Assembly: GCF_016428915.1 (NCBI RefSeq)
Contig: NZ_JAELTP010000014.1
Coordinates: 1 to 64,000 of the forward strand
Source of the DNA: Pandoraea sp. ASV26
GTDB lineage: Bacteria; Pseudomonadota; Gammaproteobacteria; Burkholderiales; Burkholderiaceae
Reading direction: 5' to 3'
Length of the DNA: 64,000 nt
Notes under the pieces: model-generated
What the model was told of the DNA's origin: nothing
What the model saw: only the letters and a program-made list of their open reading frames with translations
Database searches by the model: none
Shown: piece after piece, positions 16,626 through 26,235 of the stretch
How the letters are laid out: the number at the start of each line of letters is the position of its first letter
How positions within the stretch are numbered: position 1 is the stretch's first letter
Made by a program: the position numbers and the translations under genes

Positions 16626-17858
16626 ATGAAGCAGCAGCTTTGGCCGGTCGCACGCGTGGCCGCAATGGGGATGGGGATCGCAGCGCTGTCGGGGTTCAGC
16701 ACGTCAGCGAGCGCGCAATCGAACGTCACGCTTTACGGCCTGATCGACAGCGGCGTGACGTACGTGAGCAAGGTGGCGGGTCCTAGCGGCACGGCCACGG
16801 GCAATCGCTTCAGCGTGGATAGCGGCGACCTTCAGCAATCGCGCTGGGGGATGAAGGGAACCGAGGATCTTGGCGGCGGCATGAAGGCGCTGTTCATCCT
16901 CGAAGGCGGATTTTCGGTCGCCAACGGCACCTCGGGACAAGGCGGTCTGCCGTTGGGCCGCACCTCGGTTGTCGGCCTGTCGAGCCCCTACGGTACCGTG
17001 CAGATCGGCCGCCGCAAGGACTACATCGATGAAATCGCGACCTGGTATTCGAGCGTCTACAACTTCGGCGTCTTCATCAATGGCGTGCACGACAACAATC
17101 TCGACCGCGTCGGTGGCAACCGCTCCAACAACTCGATCCGTTATGACTCGCCCGACTATCGCGGCCTGACGGCCAACGTCACCTACGGGTTCGGTGGCAC
17201 GGCCGGCTCGATGGCAACGGGCCAGTCGCTCGGCTTTGGCGCGAACTACAAATACGGTGGATTTGGCGTCGGCTTCGGTTACTGGCAATCGCGACTGGGC
17301 ACCGGCACGGCGGCGACGAACACGTCGAGCGACGTGGGTGCGAGTTCAGGCGCGGGGTGCGATCCGGCGTTCGGGCAAGCAGGCGACGTTTGCATCCGCA
17401 CATGGATGGTCGGCACGAGCTACAAGTGGGACAACGCACGCGTCTACGCGTCGTGGTCGCGCACGCTGCAACCGCTCGCCCGCTTCGGCGGCACGGCAGC
17501 ACCGCTTGCCACGACGTTCACCAGCGCCGCGAGCAGCGGTGCATTTGCGGCTGCCGGCTCGAACAACAACGCGACGAACGTATTCGACGTGGGCGTGAAC
17601 TATTGGGTGCTGCCCAACCTCGAGCTGATCGGCGCGGTGCTGCATTCGCGCTACTCGTTCGTCGGGGCACCCGCAACGGGGCGCCTGCTCCAGTTCAACG
17701 TCGGCGTGGATTACTTCCTGTCCAAGCGCACCGACATCTACTCGTACTTCGCGAACTTGAGGGCATGGAATATGTACAACCCGGGCATCACGGGCGGCGC
17801 GCCGGGTCGAGACGCGACCCAGAACGCCATGACCATTGGCCTGCGTCACGTGTTCTAA
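16626..17858 (+). CDS. Gram-negative trimeric porin
   Basis: A 410-residue outer-membrane porin of the beta-proteobacterial general-porin type. The signal peptide ends at TSASA before QSNVTLYGLIDSGV, the conserved first strand. Further motifs are SRWGMKGTEDLGGGMKALFILE and a C-terminal phenylalanine (TIGLRHVF), which directs outer-membrane insertion. A strong GGAGGGGGG ribosome site precedes the ATG. It is divergent from the amidohydrolase operon and shares the repeat-bearing promoter region. It probably lets the same substrate through the outer membrane. Confidence 0.95.
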   Translation: MKQQLWPVARVAAMGMGIAALSGFSTSASAQSNVTLYGLIDSGVTYVSKVAGPSGTATGNRFSVDSGDLQQSRWGMKGTEDLGGGMKALFILEGGFSVANGTSGQGGLPLGRTSVVGLSSPYGTVQIGRRKDYIDEIATWYSSVYNFGVFINGVHDNNLDRVGGNRSNNSIRYDSPDYRGLTANVTYGFGGTAGSMATGQSLGFGANYKYGGFGVGFGYWQSRLGTGTAATNTSSDVGASSGAGCDPAFGQAGDVCIRTWMVGTSYKWDNARVYASWSRTLQPLARFGGTAAPLATTFTSAASSGAFAAAGSNNNATNVFDVGVNYWVLPNLELIGAVLHSRYSFVGAPATGRLLQFNVGVDYFLSKRTDIYSYFANLRAWNMYNPGITGGAPGRDATQNAMTIGLRHVF

Positions 17859-17871
17859 GCACGAGAGGGGG

Positions 17872-17898
17872 CGCCGCACCCTGCAACGGGGTGCGGCG
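17872..17898. other. GC-rich hairpin after the porin gene
   Basis: Perfect 10-bp stem (17872-17881 with 17889-17898), 7-base loop, between the convergent ends of the porin and an 80-aa gene. There is no T-run on either strand, so it is at most a weak two-way terminator. Confidence 0.4.
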
Positions 17899-17912
17899 GC
17901 ATCGAGACGGAT

Positions 17913-18155
17913 TCAGTGCGCCTGAGGCGTCGACTCGTCGCGGCAATCGCCTCCCGGACAAGACGACGGTGAGCCGCGCACCTGCTTGACCGATCCGGAC
18001 GACGTGTCCGAGCGTCCAAAGCCGATCTGCTCAAAGACACCGCCCCCCAGCTCGAAGCCGGTGGCGTAGTGATAGGCGGCAACTGTGGAGCCGAGCGCCA
18101 CCGATAGCAACAGCAACGTTCCCGTACGCCAGCGGCGTCGGACCGTGGAAGCCAT
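17913..18155 (-). CDS. Small membrane-anchored protein, unknown function (80 aa)
   Basis: A basic N-terminus, one hydrophobic segment (TGTLLLLSVALGSTVAAYHYATGF) and a polar tail with a CPGGDC motif (two cysteines). This suggests an inner-membrane anchor with a periplasmic tail. The ATG is preceded by GGGAGGAGA at ideal spacing, which is the best evidence that it is expressed. It lies between the porin and a decayed marR gene. No family recognised. Confidence 0.6.
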   Translation of the reverse strand: MASTVRRRWRTGTLLLLSVALGSTVAAYHYATGFELGGGVFEQIGFGRSDTSSGSVKQVRGSPSSCPGGDCRDESTPQAH

Positions 18156-18332
18156 GTCTCCTCCCTGTCAGAGGTCGGCCCGCTCGAATGACGCTCGTTA
18201 CCTGCATAGGGCAACCAACACGCCAGCATCTCGGCGGGGATCGAGTTCCAGTCAACTGCTGAGTCTCGTTTTTTCGCGATTCTGCACGCAGCGGGGCCCC
18301 TTTGTCATCCCGGGTATCCCTAAGATCCTCGA

Positions 18333-18353
18333 ATATATCGCCTTGCGATATAT
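18333..18353. promoter_or_regulatory. 21-bp palindromic operator before the marR remnant
   Basis: Perfect 9-bp arms (ATATATCGC / GCGATATAT) with a 3-base centre, 45 bases before the start of the truncated marR gene. MarR and PadR repressors commonly bind such AT-rich palindromes and repress themselves. Here the operator is intact while the nearby regulator is not. Confidence 0.6.
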
Positions 18354-18397
18354 CTTTTGGCGTTCCGCCCCTTCGGCGTTCATCGCCGGCCCGACTG

Positions 18398-18577
18398 ATG
18401 TCTGCGCCCAGCCCTCCCGGCTCACCGATCGCCGCCGACGCGCTGACCCAGCGCGATTTCGACGCACTTTCGGAATTTCGCTATCGCCTGCAAGCCGTGC
18501 ATCACAGTGTGGTGACGCTCGTCGCCCGCTGCGAGAAAGCCGGGCTCGTCACCCGCCGTCAGAACGAGACCGAGCGT
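18398..18577 (+). pseudogene. Remnant of a MarR-family regulator gene
   Basis: The frame starts MSAPSPPGSP and reads LTQRDFDALSEFRYRL, a common MarR N-terminus. It then jumps directly to QAVHHSVVTLVARCEKAGLV followed by TRRQNETERH, the recognition helix and wing. The roughly 40 residues normally between them are missing, and after the wing the frame runs into basic sequence over a terminator instead of the C-terminal dimer helices. An in-frame internal deletion plus loss of the 3' end is the simplest reading. A functional repressor is not expected. Confidence 0.7.
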
Positions 18578-18583
18578 CATGGC

Positions 18584-18612
18584 ATAAAAAAACGGCGCCA
18601 GAGGCGCCGTTT
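18584..18612 (-). terminator. Terminator of the PcaK-like transporter gene
   Basis: Perfect 10-bp stem (18590-18599 with 18603-18612), 3-base loop, followed by seven T on the minus strand. It lies 35 bases after the transporter stop and overlaps the lost 3' end of the marR remnant. Confidence 0.92.
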
Positions 18613-18646
18613 CAGATTCTGCTACGTGCACGCGATCTGACGAACG

Positions 18647-20023
18647 TCAGTGCATGGCGGCGGAGTTGCGGGCGTCGCCCGAAGGCACCGGATGATTGCC
18701 GCTGGCACGCTCCCAGGCGTTCTTCGCAAGCAGCGCGACGGTGGCGATCACGGCCGGAATCGCCAGCAGCGAGAACGTCGCGGAAAACCCCAGATGACGA
18801 CGCATCAACTCGGCGCCCAGCAAGGCACCGGCAATGCCGCCGAAGCGCCCGATGCCGAGCATCCAGGCCACGCCGGTGGCGCGCCCATGCGTCGGATAGA
18901 ACATGGCTGCGAGCGATGGCATCGACGACTGCGCACCGTTCATCGCGGTACCGGCGAGGAAAATCAGCGCGACCAGCCAACCGATGCTGCCCATCGCCTG
19001 ACCGACCGCATACACCAGCGCGGCAGTAAGCGCGTAGCCCACGGCCACCACCTTCTGGGCATTGAACTTGTCCATCAGCCAGCCCGACAGAATCGTGCCG
19101 ATGCCACCGCCCAACGGGAACAGGGCCGTGATGAGAGCGGCGCGCTCGATCGTGAAGCCCGCATCCTTGAACAGGATCGGCATCCAACTGGTGAGCAGAT
19201 AGAAGATCACGAGCCCCATGAAGTACGTGAGCCACAGCATCAGCGAACCGAAGCCGTACTGCTTCGAGAGCACCACGCTCACGGCAGAGCCGGCGCGCTT
19301 CGGTGCCGCCTCATTGACCGTGAACGTGTCGACGTCGCTGAGCGATTCGCCCGAGATGCGCGACAGAATGCGACGCACGCGCGCTATCGGCTTTTGACGA
19401 ACCACGAGAAACTTCACCGATTCGGGAAGGCACAGGATGAGCAGCACCGAGAGCACCAGCGGCAGCACGCCGCCGAGCACCAGCACGCTGTGCCAGCCGA
19501 AGTGCGGTATCAGCCACGAGGCGACGAAGCCGCCCACCGATGCGCCGAGCGGAAAGCCGCAAAACATGGTGTTGACGATGACGGCACGGCGCGACGCCGG
19601 CGCGTACTCCGAGATCAGCGTCACCGCGTTGGGCATGGCCGCGCCAAGCCCCAGCCCCGTGAGAAAACGCAGCGCGGTCAGCGTCTCGAGATCCTGAGCA
19701 AAGGCGGTGGCGAGACTCGCAATGCCGAAGAACACGACGGAGAGCACCAGCAGCGTCTTGCGTCCCAACTTGTCGGCGAGCGGCCCGGCGAAGATCGCGC
19801 CGCCGGCCAGACCGAAGAGCGCCGCCGAGAGTACCGGACCGAGCGAGCCGCGGTCGATGTGCCACTGCTGCACGAGCGACGGTGCGATGTAGCCGATGGC
19901 TGCGGTATCGAAACCATCGATCGCCACGACGAAGAAACACAGGATCAGCACCAGCCATTGATAGCTGGAAAACCGTTGTGCGTTGATATAGGCGGGCACG
20001 TCCACCGTGCGCGATTGATTCAT
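18647..20023 (-). CDS. pcaK: AAHS-family MFS transporter, probably for 4-hydroxybenzoate/protocatechuate
   Basis: A 458-residue MFS protein with 12 spans. It has the aromatic-acid:H+ symporter signature FFVVAIDGFDTAAIGYIAPSL in the first span, the loop motif GPLADKLGRK, and GLGLGAAMPNAVTLISEYAP later. These match PcaK-type carriers. It lies downstream of pobA in the same direction, which supports uptake of 4-hydroxybenzoate. GAGGAGA precedes the ATG at 20023; the frame to 20062 adds only a short tail. The 371-base gap to pobA carries five 11-bp repeats. Two other AAHS carriers are in the window, so the substrate is inferred from context. Confidence 0.8.
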   Translation of the reverse strand: MNQSRTVDVPAYINAQRFSSYQWLVLILCFFVVAIDGFDTAAIGYIAPSLVQQWHIDRGSLGPVLSAALFGLAGGAIFAGPLADKLGRKTLLVLSVVFFGIASLATAFAQDLETLTALRFLTGLGLGAAMPNAVTLISEYAPASRRAVIVNTMFCGFPLGASVGGFVASWLIPHFGWHSVLVLGGVLPLVLSVLLILCLPESVKFLVVRQKPIARVRRILSRISGESLSDVDTFTVNEAAPKRAGSAVSVVLSKQYGFGSLMLWLTYFMGLVIFYLLTSWMPILFKDAGFTIERAALITALFPLGGGIGTILSGWLMDKFNAQKVVAVGYALTAALVYAVGQAMGSIGWLVALIFLAGTAMNGAQSSMPSLAAMFYPTHGRATGVAWMLGIGRFGGIAGALLGAELMRRHLGFSATFSLLAIPAVIATVALLAKNAWERASGNHPVPSGDARNSAAMH

Positions 20024-20149
20024 GAAACTGTCTCCTCGGGGCGTGGCCGCCCCGTTTGTCATCCCATTCTTATTTTGAATTCGTCGCCGCCTGGGCGCGC
20101 CCGTTTCTACTGGGGGTGGCGCGCCGCTGACCGACTTGCCGCAGCGATA

Positions 20150-20204
20150 GTGCGGCGAAAGTGTGGCGATAGTGCCGCAATACTACGGCAATACTGCGGC
20201 AATC
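20150..20204. repeat. Five tandem 11-bp repeats upstream of the pcaK-like gene
   Basis: Units AGTGCGGCGAA, AGTGTGGCGAT, AGTGCCGCAAT, ACTACGGCAAT and ACTGCGGCAAT follow each other without gaps. The 11-base period places each on nearly the same face of the helix. They lie 127-181 bases before the transporter ATG in the pobA-pcaK gap (20024-20394), which otherwise holds no gene. A cooperative activator or repressor array is the likely meaning. Confidence 0.75.
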
Positions 20205-20394
20205 GGACGTCGTCGATTTCTGCCGCTACTGTACGTCCTTCAACTGCCCTTCAAAATGATCTTTCTTCAGGCCATCCATAACGCGGGGTTATGCAAGGCG
20301 AGGCACGCGGCCACCGCGGGCGGTGATAGCACACCCGCCGCCGTGCTCCCGTGCCCCAGTGCCTTCGGCGCCGTTAGCCGCGAGACGTCAAGCG

Positions 20395-21732
<1,338 letters not shown>

Positions 21733-21852
21733 TCACGCCTTGTCACGAGGGGCGAATGCGTCATATCTTATGGAGCGCGTGCGTCGCGTTGAATGGATGA
21801 ATCGACGACTTTCTTGTACTTTTTTGACAACTTCGCCCAAGGGAAAACCAGT

Positions 21853-22779
21853 ATGTCAGGCGCGTCATCCCGGCTGCGCGCGGCTCGCGAGACGATTCCG
21901 GAATTTTCGCTGTACGGCGAATTGACGGAAACCGACAGTGCCGATTTCGTCCATATCGAGTGGATCGAAACACGCAGCCGCCTCTACGACTGGCATATCG
22001 ATACCCATCGGCATCTGGGGCTCTTTCAGGTGCTGGCGATTTTCGAAGGCACGGTCGAGGCCAACGTCGACGACGCGACATGGGAAGTCGAAGGCCCGGC
22101 CGTCATCACGGTGCATCCGTCCGCCGTGCACAACTTCCGCTTCTCGCGCGGTGCACACGGTTTCGTGCTCACGATGGCGCAGAGCGTGCCGTTCGATGCC
22201 GCCATCGGTGCCGACGCGGATATGGAGTCGCTGCTGAGCAAGCCGTGGCTGTTCCCGCTGGGCGATGCGCCGCAAACGCGCGATCGCCTCTACACGCTGC
22301 TCGGCCTCATCATGGACGAGTTTTCGCGCCCGCAACTGGGGCATGCGGAGATGGTCGGATGGCTCACGCGCAGCGTGCTGCTGCTGCTCGCAAGGCTGCA
22401 TGCGCATCAGGATTCCGCGACACGCTCGGGACGCACCGAGCTCGATCTGTTCGCCCGCTTTCGTGCGCTCGTCGAGACGCACTACACCGAAGCGTGGGCG
22501 ATACCGGCCTACGCCGAACGGCTGCATGTGACCGAGAGCAAGTTGAACCGGTTGTGCCGCCGTATCGCGGGAAAATCGGCGTTCGATCTGGTGCAGGACC
22601 GGCTCATGCTCGAAGCGCGCCGCAAGCTGATCTACATCCCGGCGCCTGTCTCGCACGTCGCCTACGAACTCGGCTTTCAGGACCCGGCGTACTTCTGCCG
22701 GGTCTTCAAACGGCACGTCGGCGTCACGCCGTCGGCCTTCCGGCGCACCGCGCAAAACGCGCATCTGGGCGACGAATGA
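21853..22779 (+). CDS. pobR: AraC-family regulator PobR
   Basis: A 308-residue AraC/XylS protein with an N-terminal cupin-like effector domain (HIDTHRHLGLFQVLAIFEGTV). Its C-terminal double HTH begins YAERLHVTESKLNRLCRRIAGKS and ends VAYELGFQDPAYFCRVFKRHVGVTPSAFR. Divergence from pobA and the domain layout match the AraC-type PobR that activates pobA with 4-hydroxybenzoate. The start at 21853 (MSGASSRLRAAR) has AAGGGA about 11 bases upstream. An ATG at 21793 is possible and would add 20 residues. The 279-base pobA-pobR gap shows no obvious repeat. Confidence 0.88.
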   Translation: MSGASSRLRAARETIPEFSLYGELTETDSADFVHIEWIETRSRLYDWHIDTHRHLGLFQVLAIFEGTVEANVDDATWEVEGPAVITVHPSAVHNFRFSRGAHGFVLTMAQSVPFDAAIGADADMESLLSKPWLFPLGDAPQTRDRLYTLLGLIMDEFSRPQLGHAEMVGWLTRSVLLLLARLHAHQDSATRSGRTELDLFARFRALVETHYTEAWAIPAYAERLHVTESKLNRLCRRIAGKSAFDLVQDRLMLEARRKLIYIPAPVSHVAYELGFQDPAYFCRVFKRHVGVTPSAFRRTAQNAHLGDE

Positions 22780-22851
22780 GCGCACGTGGCCGGGTTGGCG
22801 GGGCCGCTACGACAAGCGCCCCGCCCCCGTGCTCACGCCGGTGTTCAGCGC

Positions 22852-23658
22852 TTACGCGCTCGCCGGCGTCTTCCCCCCCAGGAAAGTCAAAAGCGCCTCG
22901 TTAACGGCAGGCGCACACTCGATATTCGACAGATGCGCGCCCGGCACGATGACCTGTCGCGCACCGGCAATACGCTCGACGATCGCGCTCGACATGGCCG
23001 GCGGCGTCGCCAGATCCTCTGCGCCGGTAATCACGAGCGTAGGCGCCGTAATCGACGCGATCTCATCAAGCTGGTTCATGTCGCGCACGGCCGCACACGC
23101 TGCCGCGTAGCCGTCTGCCGAGAGCGAGCGGAACATCGCTTTCATGCGCTCGATGACGGCGGGTTCGCGCTGGGCGTACTCAGGCGTGAACCAGCGCGAC
23201 ACCACCGCGTCGGCAACCGCACCCATGCCGTCGGCCTGCACGGTTCGGATGCGGGCATTCCAGCCGTCCTCGCCACCGATGTGCGCGGACGAGCAGACAA
23301 TCGCCAGCCGTTCGAGCCGTTGCGGCGCATGAATGCCCAGCCACATGCCGGTCATGCCGCCCATCGACACCCCGGCCAGACTCGCGCGCTCGATGTGCAA
23401 GGCATCGAGCAGTGCGAGCACGTCGCGTCCCAGTTGGTCGATGACATACGGTCCCGGCGTGACGGACGAGCCGCCATGTCCGCGCGTGTCGTAACGGATC
23501 ACGCGGAATTCACGGGCGAGCGCGGGCACCTGCGGTGCCCACATGTCCAGCGTCGTGCCCAGCGAGTTGGACAGCACGAGCGCCGGGGCACGGTCATCAC
23601 CATCGACGGCCACACGCAGCGTGGCGTCGCCGATCTCGATCAGACATTCCATCGTCAT
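22852..23658 (-). CDS. pcaD: 3-oxoadipate enol-lactonase
   Basis: A 268-residue alpha/beta hydrolase. The nucleophile is Ser98 in GVSMGG, the oxyanion region is LVLSNSLGTTLDMW and the catalytic His is His242 in GAHLSN. An acidic residue follows in GAEDLATPP. It hydrolyses 3-oxoadipate enol-lactone to 3-oxoadipate. The ATG at 23658 has GAGGAGA upstream. It lies 12 bases after pcaC and closes the pcaH-G-B-C-D run. Confidence 0.95.
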   Translation of the reverse strand: MTMECLIEIGDATLRVAVDGDDRAPALVLSNSLGTTLDMWAPQVPALAREFRVIRYDTRGHGGSSVTPGPYVIDQLGRDVLALLDALHIERASLAGVSMGGMTGMWLGIHAPQRLERLAIVCSSAHIGGEDGWNARIRTVQADGMGAVADAVVSRWFTPEYAQREPAVIERMKAMFRSLSADGYAAACAAVRDMNQLDEIASITAPTLVITGAEDLATPPAMSSAIVERIAGARQVIVPGAHLSNIECAPAVNEALLTFLGGKTPASA

Positions 23659-23670
23659 GGGTTCGTCTCC

Positions 23671-24096
23671 TCAGCCTTGTGCGTCGTTGCGCACGCGGGT
23701 GGTCGAACCGGGTTCGGCGGCCTCCATCTCTGCGAAGACCTTCTCGGCGTCGTGGATCGCCTGATTCGCTGCGGGCAGACCGCAATAGAGCGCCGAGTGC
23801 ATGAACAGCTCCTTCATTTCCTCGCGCGTCACGCCGTTGTTGAACGCGGCGCGCACGTGCATGCGGAACTCGTCGCCCCGATTGAGCGCGATGAGCAACG
23901 AGAGCGTAATCATGCTGCGCATATGACGCGTGAGGCCCGGACGCGTCCAGACGTCGCCCCAGGCAAAGCGCGTGATGAAGTTCTGGAAGTCGTCGTTGAA
24001 TTCATTGCGACGCGTGAGCGTGCGATCCACGTGTGCGTCGCCGAGGACGGCGCGGCGCACCTGCATGCCGTTGTCGTAGCGTTCCTGATCGTTCAT
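23671..24096 (-). CDS. pcaC: 4-carboxymuconolactone decarboxylase
   Basis: A 141-residue AhpD/CMD-fold protein. MNDQERYDNGMQVRRAVLGD and the RFAWGDVWTRPGLTRHMRSMI region are characteristic of PcaC, as is the length. It decarboxylates 4-carboxymuconolactone to 3-oxoadipate enol-lactone. It overlaps the pcaB end by an ATGA and has an AGGAAA ribosome site. Confidence 0.95.
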   Translation of the reverse strand: MNDQERYDNGMQVRRAVLGDAHVDRTLTRRNEFNDDFQNFITRFAWGDVWTRPGLTRHMRSMITLSLLIALNRGDEFRMHVRAAFNNGVTREEMKELFMHSALYCGLPAANQAIHDAEKVFAEMEAAEPGSTTRVRNDAQG

Positions 24097-25469
24097 TTGG
24101 ATTTCCTGCCAGGTTGAGTGGGCGGCACTGCGGCGTCGGCAAGCGCGAGCACCCGGCTCACGAACGTCTCGGCAGCGCCCAGATAATGTTGCGGGTCCGT
24201 CAGACGCTCGAGCGCGTCGGCGGAGAGAATGCGCGTGATCTCGTCGTCCTCACGCAGCACGTCGAGCAGATGGCGGTGCTGCGCAAGCGCATCGCGACAA
24301 CGCGCCTCGACACGCCGGTGCGCCTCGAGACGCCCCATCGTTTCGCCAAGCGCCATCGTCACCGCCTCGGCCATGATGAGTCCGTGCGTGATGTCGAGAT
24401 TCGCCCGCATGCGCGCCGTATCGACCGTCCAGTCGTCAACGAGCGTGCGCGCCGTGGCCAGTGCGCCACCGCACAGCATCAGCAGCTCGGGCAGCGTCTC
24501 CCACTCGGCGTGCCAGGTGCCCAGACCGCGTTCGTGGTCCTGCTGCATCGCAGCGAACAGCGTGGCAGCGAGTTGGGGCGTGCGGGCGGCGGCCGCCAGC
24601 ATCGCGGCGCATCCGACGGGGTTGCGTTTGTGCGGCATGGTGGACGAACCGCCACGTCCCGGCCCGGAGGCTTCGGCAATTTCGCCGACTTCGGTTTGCG
24701 TGAGCATGGCCGTATCGCGTGCGAACTTGCCGAGCGAGCCGGTCAGCGACGCCGCCCAACTGCCCACGCGCACGATGCGATCGCGCTGGCCGTGCCACGG
24801 CGTGGCCGCATCCGAGAGCCCGAGGTGGCGGGCGAGCGCCGCCGCAACGGCTGGCCCCTGCGTGCCGAGCGACGCCAGCGTGCCTGCCGCGCCGCCGAAC
24901 TGCACACACAGCGCGTGTTCACGCACGTTCGCGAGATCGGCACGCGCGCGCAGCAAGGCGTCGAGCGTACCCGCGAGCTTGAGCCCGAACGTGATCGGCA
25001 ACGCATGTTGCAGCCATGTGCGCCCGACCATGACCGTCGCGCGGTGCTGCCGGACTTGCGCTACGAGTTGGAGGATGAAGCCGTCGAGATCGGCGCCGAG
25101 ATCGTCGAGCGCGCCACGCACTTGCAGGACAAGACCGGTATCGATCGCGTCCTGACTGGTGGCGCCCCAATGCACGAAGCGAGCGGCATCGGTGTCGAGC
25201 GCTTTCACGCGGGCCGTCAGTTGCTTGACCAGAGGAATGGCCAGGTTGCCCGCGCTAGCCGCGTCGTCGCGCAGGGCGGTCCAGTCGAGGTCGCTGGCAC
25301 GGGCGGCGGCGGTAATCGGTGCGACGGCGGCAGCCGGGATCAGACCGGCCTCGGCTTCGGCAGCGGCGAGCGCCACTTCGAAGTCGAGCATGCCCTGGAG
25401 CGTGGCGTCGCGCGAGAAGCGCGCCGTCACGGCAGCGCCGCGCAGCAATGAGTCAAGCAGTTCCGTCAT
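24093..25469 (-). CDS. pcaB: 3-carboxy-cis,cis-muconate cycloisomerase
   Basis: A 458-residue fumarase/aspartase-superfamily enzyme. The signature GRGGSSTMPHKRNPVGC is clear, along with VHWGATSQDAIDTGLVLQ and MVGRTWLQHALPITFG. It cyclises 3-carboxymuconate from the PcaGH reaction. The ATG at 25469 (MTELLDSLL) was chosen; the frame upstream to 25580 reads through non-conserved sequence. A 172-base gap with a hairpin separates it from pcaG. Confidence 0.96.
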   Translation of the reverse strand: MTELLDSLLRGAAVTARFSRDATLQGMLDFEVALAAAEAEAGLIPAAAVAPITAAARASDLDWTALRDDAASAGNLAIPLVKQLTARVKALDTDAARFVHWGATSQDAIDTGLVLQVRGALDDLGADLDGFILQLVAQVRQHRATVMVGRTWLQHALPITFGLKLAGTLDALLRARADLANVREHALCVQFGGAAGTLASLGTQGPAVAAALARHLGLSDAATPWHGQRDRIVRVGSWAASLTGSLGKFARDTAMLTQTEVGEIAEASGPGRGGSSTMPHKRNPVGCAAMLAAAARTPQLAATLFAAMQQDHERGLGTWHAEWETLPELLMLCGGALATARTLVDDWTVDTARMRANLDITHGLIMAEAVTMALGETMGRLEAHRRVEARCRDALAQHRHLLDVLREDDEITRILSADALERLTDPQHYLGAAETFVSRVLALADAAVPPTQPGRKSK

Positions 25470-25572
25470 CGGAGAGTCGATGGTGCGATGGTGGTTAAGG
25501 TCTGTTCGCACGAATTCCGCACTCGTGGCCAAACCTTTGTACGTTGCAAAAATGCAGATACGGCCACGGGCC

Positions 25573-25591
25573 GCCGGCACTGCATGCCGGC
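25573..25591 (-). other. Stem-loop between pcaG and pcaB
   Basis: Perfect 7-bp GC-rich stem (25573-25579 with 25585-25591) and a 5-base loop in the 172-base pcaG-pcaB gap. No T-run follows directly. It may set a different mRNA level for pcaHG versus pcaBCD. Confidence 0.4.
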
Positions 25592-25641
25592 AGCCCGAAG
25601 CCGCGCCAGTTTCAGCCTTGCAAGACCGACGTCAAAGGACT

Positions 25642-26232
25642 TCAAAGGTCGAGGAAAACCGTCTCCTCGTCACCCTGCATGCGGATGTCGAACCGGTACG
25701 ACACACGGCCGCAGCTCACCTCGCGGCGTGCGATCAACGTGTGGCGACGCTCGGCCGGCACTTGTTGCAGCACGGGATCGGCCTCGTTGGCCGCTGCCTC
25801 GTCGTCGAAATAGATACGCGTAAACAGATGATTGAGCAAGCCCCGCATCGTCAGCACCACATCGATGCGCGGCGCCTCGCCCGGCGCTGTCGAGCCCGGC
25901 TTGATCGTCTCGATGACGAAGCGGTTCTCGGCGTCCGTGCCCGTGCCGCAACGGCCCGCGCCGGCAAAGCCCGTGCGCTCGATCTCGTCGGCGCTCTGCA
26001 CGTAGCGGCCATGGGCGTCGGCCTGCACCACTTCGATCAGGGCGTCGTTGATCGGATTGCCTGCACCGTCGAGCACTTGCCCGATCAGACGAATGGCTTC
26101 GCCCTCGGCACGGTCAAGCGCCACCACGGGGGTGAAGGCACTCTTGAAGTCGTAAAGGTACTGCTCCGGCGAGAGGCCATAAGCGAAGTACGGGCCGACG
26201 GTCTGCGACGGCGTTTGCTGGTAATCGGACAT
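25642..26232 (-). CDS. pcaG: Protocatechuate 3,4-dioxygenase alpha subunit
   Basis: A 196-residue intradiol dioxygenase subunit with QTPSQTVGPYFAYGLSPEQY at the N-terminus, IEVVQADAHGRY in the beta core and MRGLLNHLFTRIYFDDEAAA near the end. The alpha subunit lacks the iron ligands but shapes the active site with PcaH. It starts 3 bases after the pcaH stop, so the two subunits are made together. Confidence 0.96.
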   Translation of the reverse strand: MSDYQQTPSQTVGPYFAYGLSPEQYLYDFKSAFTPVVALDRAEGEAIRLIGQVLDGAGNPINDALIEVVQADAHGRYVQSADEIERTGFAGAGRCGTGTDAENRFVIETIKPGSTAPGEAPRIDVVLTMRGLLNHLFTRIYFDDEAAANEADPVLQQVPAERRHTLIARREVSCGRVSYRFDIRMQGDEETVFLDL

Positions 26233-26235
26233 GGC

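Noticed and set aside
17872-17898. Hairpin after the porin as a true terminator
   Set aside because: Stem is strong but neither strand has a T-run, so it is listed only as a hairpin.
18650-20281. A 543-codon plus-strand frame opposite the PcaK-like gene
   Set aside because: Composition is the mirror of a GC-rich membrane-protein gene (His/Arg/Glu rich), with no ribosome site or domain.
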